Positions 61,040 to 64,000 of a stretch of 64,000 nt of DNA are shown in pieces (position 1 is the first letter of the stretch; each line of letters opens with the position of its first letter). The position numbers were made by a program, and so were the translations under genes. The DNA lies in NCBI RefSeq assembly GCF_014451325.2, contig NZ_JACSCH020000002.1, positions 310,001 through 374,000 of the forward strand, in the 5' to 3' direction. Below the pieces are notes generated by a model that was not told the origin of the DNA, searched no databases, and saw nothing but the letters and a program-made list of their open reading frames with translations. This DNA is from Streptomyces sp. CB02980 (GTDB lineage Bacteria > Actinomycetota > Actinomycetes > Streptomycetales > Streptomycetaceae).

Positions 61040-61456
61040 TCAGCGTTCGACGAGGCCGGTGAAGTCGCGCTCGTTGCGTTCGGCGCGCCGTACGTACCAG
61101 TGGGCTATTCCCCAGACGACGGGGTACACCCCGACGCCGAGGGCGAGCCAGACGAAGGACTCGGGGGCGGGCAGGGCGAGGAGCAGCGGCAGCGAGCCGA
61201 CGAGCAGCGCGAGCGCGCCCAGGGCGGTGAGCGCGGCGCGCAGCTGGCTGCGCATCAGGGAGCGGACGTAGGTGTGGCCGAGGGTGGTCTGCTCGTCGAT
61301 CTCGGAGCGCGCCGGCGGATGGACGGGGTGGCGCCGGGCGGGGCCCGGCACGGTCGTCCCGGCGCCGTGGGCGGAGGCGTACGTGACGGTCTCGCGGCGG
61401 GGTCGGCGCTGGGGGTCCCCCCGGCCGGAGGACGGGGGAGGGTGCTGCTCGGACAT
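61040..61456 (-). CDS. DUF485 membrane protein
   Basis: A 138-residue protein. The first 50 residues are low complexity and include PPPSSGRGDP from an in-frame palindromic element. The DUF485 part follows: LGHTYVRSLMRSQLRAALTA, then two membrane segments (ALTALGALALLVGSLPLLLA, FVWLALGVGVYPVVWGIAHW) and YVRRAERNERDFTGLVER. DUF485 proteins (YjcH) accompany ActP-type symporters, and the symporter starts 8 bp downstream here. The ATG at 61456 lies 98 bp from the response regulator stop. Confidence 0.9.
   Translation of the reverse strand: MSEQHPPPSSGRGDPQRRPRRETVTYASAHGAGTTVPGPARRHPVHPPARSEIDEQTTLGHTYVRSLMRSQLRAALTALGALALLVGSLPLLLALPAPESFVWLALGVGVYPVVWGIAHWYVRRAERNERDFTGLVER
61415..61441. repeat. 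Palindromic element inside the DUF485 gene (copy 2)
   Basis: GTCCCCCCGGCCGGAGG followed by ACGGGGGAGG, 24/27 identical to the copy at 60144-60170. It is translated on the minus strand in the same phase, giving PPPSSGRGDP near the N-terminus of the DUF485 protein. Confidence 0.8.
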
Positions 61457-61554
61457 CGTCGTCCGCTTCGGTCGGAAGGAGCGGCCCTCGGGGCCCGGGT
61501 CGCGTGGAGTCTACGCAGGTGGGAGCACCCGCGGTAGGGGCGGCGCAGGTCGGC

Positions 61555-62322
61555 TCAGCCCGCGGCGCGGCGCATCAGCAGGTCGCGCAGGGGGCGGGCG
61601 TGCCGCCGGCTGACCGCCAGGTCGGTGTCGCCGACCCGTACGGAGGTGGCGCCGCCGTCGAGGCGGAGCTCGTCGATCCGGGCGAGCGCCACGAGATGGC
61701 TGCGGTGGATGCGGACGAAGCCGCGGGCCGCCCACCGCTCCTCGAGGGTGGAGAGCGGGATGCGGACGAGGTGGCTGCCGTGGTCGGTGTGGAGGCGGGC
61801 GTAGTCGCCGTGGGCCTCGACGTACACGATGTCGTCGACGGAGACGAACCGGGTGATCCCGCCGAGCTCGACGGGGATCTGCTCGGGCACGGCGGGCGCG
61901 GTGGGCCCCGCCGGGGCCGGGGCGGCGGTGGCGTGCACGAGGTCGTGGACGCGGCGGACGGCCTCGGCGAGGCGCTCGCGGCGGACGGGCTTCAGGACGT
62001 AGTCGACCGCCTTCAGGTCGAAGGCCTGGAGCGCGAAGCCCTCGTGGGCGGTGACGAAGACGACGAGCGGCGGGCGGGCGAAGCCGGCGAGCAGGCGGGC
62101 CACGTCGAGTCCGGTGAGGCCGGGCATGTGGATGTCGAGGAAGACGACGTCGACGGCGTCGTCGCCGTCCGGCCCGGTCTCCAGGGCACGCCCGATCCTG
62201 CGGAGGGCGGCGGTGGCGTCACCCGCGCCCTCGGCGGAGCGCACACGGGGGTCGGCGCGCAGCAGATAGAGCAGCTCCCCGAGGGCGGGTTCCTCGTCGT
62301 CGACGGCCAGTACGCGCAGCAT
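61555..62322 (-). CDS. LytTR family response regulator
   Basis: A 255-residue regulator. The receiver begins MLRVLAVDDEEPALGELLYL, with phospho-acceptor Asp63 in VVFLDIHMPG and later VVFVTAHEGFALQAFD and VDYVLKPVRR. The C-terminal LytTR DNA-binding domain reads FVSVDDIVYVEAHGDYARLH, VRIPLSTLEERW and FVRIHRSHLVALARIDEL. It should pair with the LytS-type kinase at 58048-59256; the symporter genes lie between. The arrangement parallels E. coli systems where LytS/LytTR pairs control a carboxylate transporter. Confidence 0.93.
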   Translation of the reverse strand: MLRVLAVDDEEPALGELLYLLRADPRVRSAEGAGDATAALRRIGRALETGPDGDDAVDVVFLDIHMPGLTGLDVARLLAGFARPPLVVFVTAHEGFALQAFDLKAVDYVLKPVRRERLAEAVRRVHDLVHATAAPAPAGPTAPAVPEQIPVELGGITRFVSVDDIVYVEAHGDYARLHTDHGSHLVRIPLSTLEERWAARGFVRIHRSHLVALARIDELRLDGGATSVRVGDTDLAVSRRHARPLRDLLMRRAAG

Positions 62323-62368
62323 GCGGCGGAGTGTAACGGGCGGCCGCGAGCGCCTCCGCGGCGTCGGG

Positions 62369-63241
62369 CTACTTGAGGAGCTTGGACAGGCGGCGGTCGG
62401 CGAGGGGCTTCCCGCCGGTCTGGCAGGTGGGGCAGTACTGGAGGGAGGAGTCGCTGAAGGAGACCTCGCGGATGGTGTCGCCGCACACGGGGCAGGCTTC
62501 GCCGGTGCGGCCGTGGACGCGCATGCCGCTCCTCTTCTCGGCCTTGAGCTTCCCGGCGGCGAGACCGTGGGAGCGGTCGACGGCCTCGTGGAGGGTGGTC
62601 CGCATCGCCGTGTAGAGGGCGGCGGTCTCGTCCGGGCCGAGGTTCTGGGTGGGTTTGAAGGGGGACATCTTCGCGGCGTGGAGGATCTCGTCGCTGTACG
62701 CGTTGCCGATGCCGGCGATGAGGCTCTGGTCGCGCAGGGCGCCCTTGATCTGGCGCCGTTCGCCGGAGAGCAGCGCGGCGAACTCATCGGGGCCGAACTC
62801 CTCGGCGAGCGGGTCGGGTCCGAGCCGCGCGACGCCCGGGACCTCCTGCGGGTCGTGCACCACGTACACGGCGAGGCGCTTGGTGGTGCCCGCCTCGGTG
62901 AGGTCGAAGCCGTCGCCGCCGGTGAGCGCGGTCCGCAGCGCCAGCGGGCCCTTGCCCGGCTTGGGCGGTCCCGAGGGCAGCGGGTCCTGCCAGCGGAGCC
63001 AGCCCGCGCGGGCGAGATGGAACAGGAGGTGCAGCTCGCCGGCCGGTCCCGCGGCGGTGAGGTCGAGGAACTTCCCGTGCCGTCCGACCGCGGTGACCTC
63101 GGCGCCCTCGACGGCGCTCAGGGGCGGGTCGTACGTCTTGAGGACGCTGATCGCGACGGGCAGCACGCGGGCGATCTCCTTGCCCACCAGGTGCGTGTCG
63201 AGGAACGCGCGGAGCGCTTCCACCTCGGGCAGTTCGGGCAT
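62369..63241 (-). CDS. Fpg/Nei family DNA glycosylase
   Basis: A 290-residue base-excision repair enzyme. The N-terminus MPELPEVEALRAFLDTH carries catalytic Pro2 and Glu3 exposed after Met removal. The beta-domain lysine is in VGRHGKFLDL, the helix-two-turn-helix in DQSLIAGIGNAYSDEILHAA, and the zinc finger at the C-terminus is CPVCGDTIREV ... YCPTCQTGGK. It removes oxidised bases and nicks the strand. ATG 63241 is chosen because Pro2 must follow Met. It is divergent from the OmpR-type regulator across 107 bp. Confidence 0.94.
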   Translation of the reverse strand: MPELPEVEALRAFLDTHLVGKEIARVLPVAISVLKTYDPPLSAVEGAEVTAVGRHGKFLDLTAAGPAGELHLLFHLARAGWLRWQDPLPSGPPKPGKGPLALRTALTGGDGFDLTEAGTTKRLAVYVVHDPQEVPGVARLGPDPLAEEFGPDEFAALLSGERRQIKGALRDQSLIAGIGNAYSDEILHAAKMSPFKPTQNLGPDETAALYTAMRTTLHEAVDRSHGLAAGKLKAEKRSGMRVHGRTGEACPVCGDTIREVSFSDSSLQYCPTCQTGGKPLADRRLSKLLK

Positions 63242-63348
63242 GGTTCCACCCTGCCGCACGGGTGGCGGGGCCGCTCGCCGGACACCCTCCGGGGCGTGTC
63301 CACGGGGGGCCGGACGGGACGCGCGGCGCACCGCCTAGGGTGGGTGAC

Positions 63349-64000
63349 GTGCGCGTACTGCTCGTCGAGGACGACGAAGACCTCCGGTTCGGGGTGGCCG
63401 CCGCTCTGCGGGCCGCCGGGCTCGCCGTCGACGAGGCCGCCGATCTGCCCCGGGCCGACGAGGCCCTGTTCGTGACCGCGTACGACTGCGCGGTCTTCGA
63501 CCGGATGCTGCCGTCCGGGGACGCCGCCGCCTATGTCGAGGGGCTGCGGCGCGACGGCCGTGCCGTGCCCGTCCTCTTCCTGACCGCGCGCGACACGGTG
63601 GCGGACCGTGTGGAGGGCTTCGCGAGCGGCGGCGACGACTACCTGGTCAAGCCGTTCGCCGTGCCCGAGCTGGTCGCCCGGGTGCGCAGCCTGTGCCGGC
63701 GCTCCGCCGTCGTACGTCCTCCGGTGCATCGCGCCGGCGACCTGGAGATCGACACCGCCCGTCGGCTGGTCCGCCGGGCCGGGGTGGTTCTCACGCTCAC
63801 CACCAGGGAGTTCGCGGTCCTCGAGGCCCTCGCGGCCCGCGCCGACCAGGCGGTCTCGCGTGCCGAGCTGATCGAGAGCTGCTGGGACGAGATGGCCGAC
63901 CCGCAGTCCAACGTCCTTGAGGTGCTCGTCTCCCAGCTCCGCCGCAAGCTGGGGGACCCGCCGCTGATCCACACCGTGCGCGGGGTCGGCTACCGGCTCG
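63349..64000 (+). CDS. OmpR-type response regulator (3' end outside window)
   Basis: 217 complete codons of a two-component regulator. The receiver begins VRVLLVEDDEDLRFGVAAAL, with phospho-acceptor Asp51 in DCAVFDRMLPSG and conserved Lys101 in DDYLVKPFAVPEL. The winged-helix output domain runs from ARRLVRRAGVVLTLTTREFA through NVLEVLVSQLRRKLGDPPLI to HTVRGVGYRL, the usual last block, so only a few residues are missing. The GTG at 63349 begins the family start. A histidine kinase gene would be expected just beyond the window. Confidence 0.92.
   Translation, partial: MRVLLVEDDEDLRFGVAAALRAAGLAVDEAADLPRADEALFVTAYDCAVFDRMLPSGDAAAYVEGLRRDGRAVPVLFLTARDTVADRVEGFASGGDDYLVKPFAVPELVARVRSLCRRSAVVRPPVHRAGDLEIDTARRLVRRAGVVLTLTTREFAVLEALAARADQAVSRAELIESCWDEMADPQSNVLEVLVSQLRRKLGDPPLIHTVRGVGYRL

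Overview
The window is about 72% G+C, with TGA/TAG stops, frequent GTG starts and tightly packed genes on both strands. It carries several families typical of Streptomyces: DUF574 methyltransferase, the melC1-melC2 tyrosinase pair, egtABCD ergothioneine genes, DUF6153, a kinase fused to a PQQ-type propeller, and a SpoIIE/PAS/ATPase relic. I read it as a chromosomal segment of a Streptomyces or close relative. I saw no rRNA, tRNA, insertion sequence, CRISPR array or phage block.

Layout. 0-6 kb: end of a membrane protein, a CsbD-like stress protein, an ABC exporter half-transporter, a decayed PAS/PP2C/ATPase gene (three frame changes and an internal deletion), a pirin and a TPR protein. 6-8.3 kb: a DUF6153 / DUF305 / propeller-lipoprotein set behind a CsoR-like operator, possibly copper linked. 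8.4-12.4 kb: an NCS1 permease and amidohydrolase divergent from a TetR regulator, with a clear operator. 12.4-17 kb: a pyridine-nucleotide disulfide oxidoreductase lacking the usual His-Pro-Thr, thioredoxin, thiolase, a small protein and a LacI regulator. 17-22 kb: MFS transporter and hydrolase behind a LacI operator, an NfeD-like micro-protein with a flotillin, an overlooked 56-residue gene and a PARG-like macro-domain enzyme.

22.5-28.5 kb: the ergothioneine operon egtABCD (no egtE), whose end overlaps antisense with an ornithine-lipid pair olsB-olsA. 28.6-31.5 kb: an orphan DasA-like sugar-binding lipoprotein behind a DasR-type site, dodecin, a GNAT enzyme and a HAD phosphatase. 31.6-36.5 kb: luciferase-like oxidoreductase, short UvrA paralogue and the melanin operon, where a hairpin covers the melC1 ribosome binding site. 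36.8-43.5 kb: Ser/Thr kinase, succinate dehydrogenase operon (cytochrome b, flavoprotein, Fe-S) and divergent LysR. 43.6-49 kb: a large TerD-like protein, then a DUF574 methyltransferase coupled to a PAS-GGDEF-EAL protein.

49.4-56 kb is an envelope region: a His/Pro-rich surface protein, a DUF4239 membrane protein, two convergent paralogous surface proteins with a shared unusual C-terminal signal, a class F-type sortase, a polysaccharide deacetylase and a CapA lipoprotein. The likeliest undescribed system is this sortase with the two paralogues, which have LPXTG-like architecture but no LPXTG. 56-64 kb: ECF sigma factor and thioesterase, then a LytTR response regulator, DUF485 protein, Na+/solute symporter and LytS-type kinase forming a probable nutrient-sensing unit. 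A palindromic element sits in frame in two adjacent genes there. The window ends with an Fpg/Nei glycosylase and an incomplete OmpR-type regulator.
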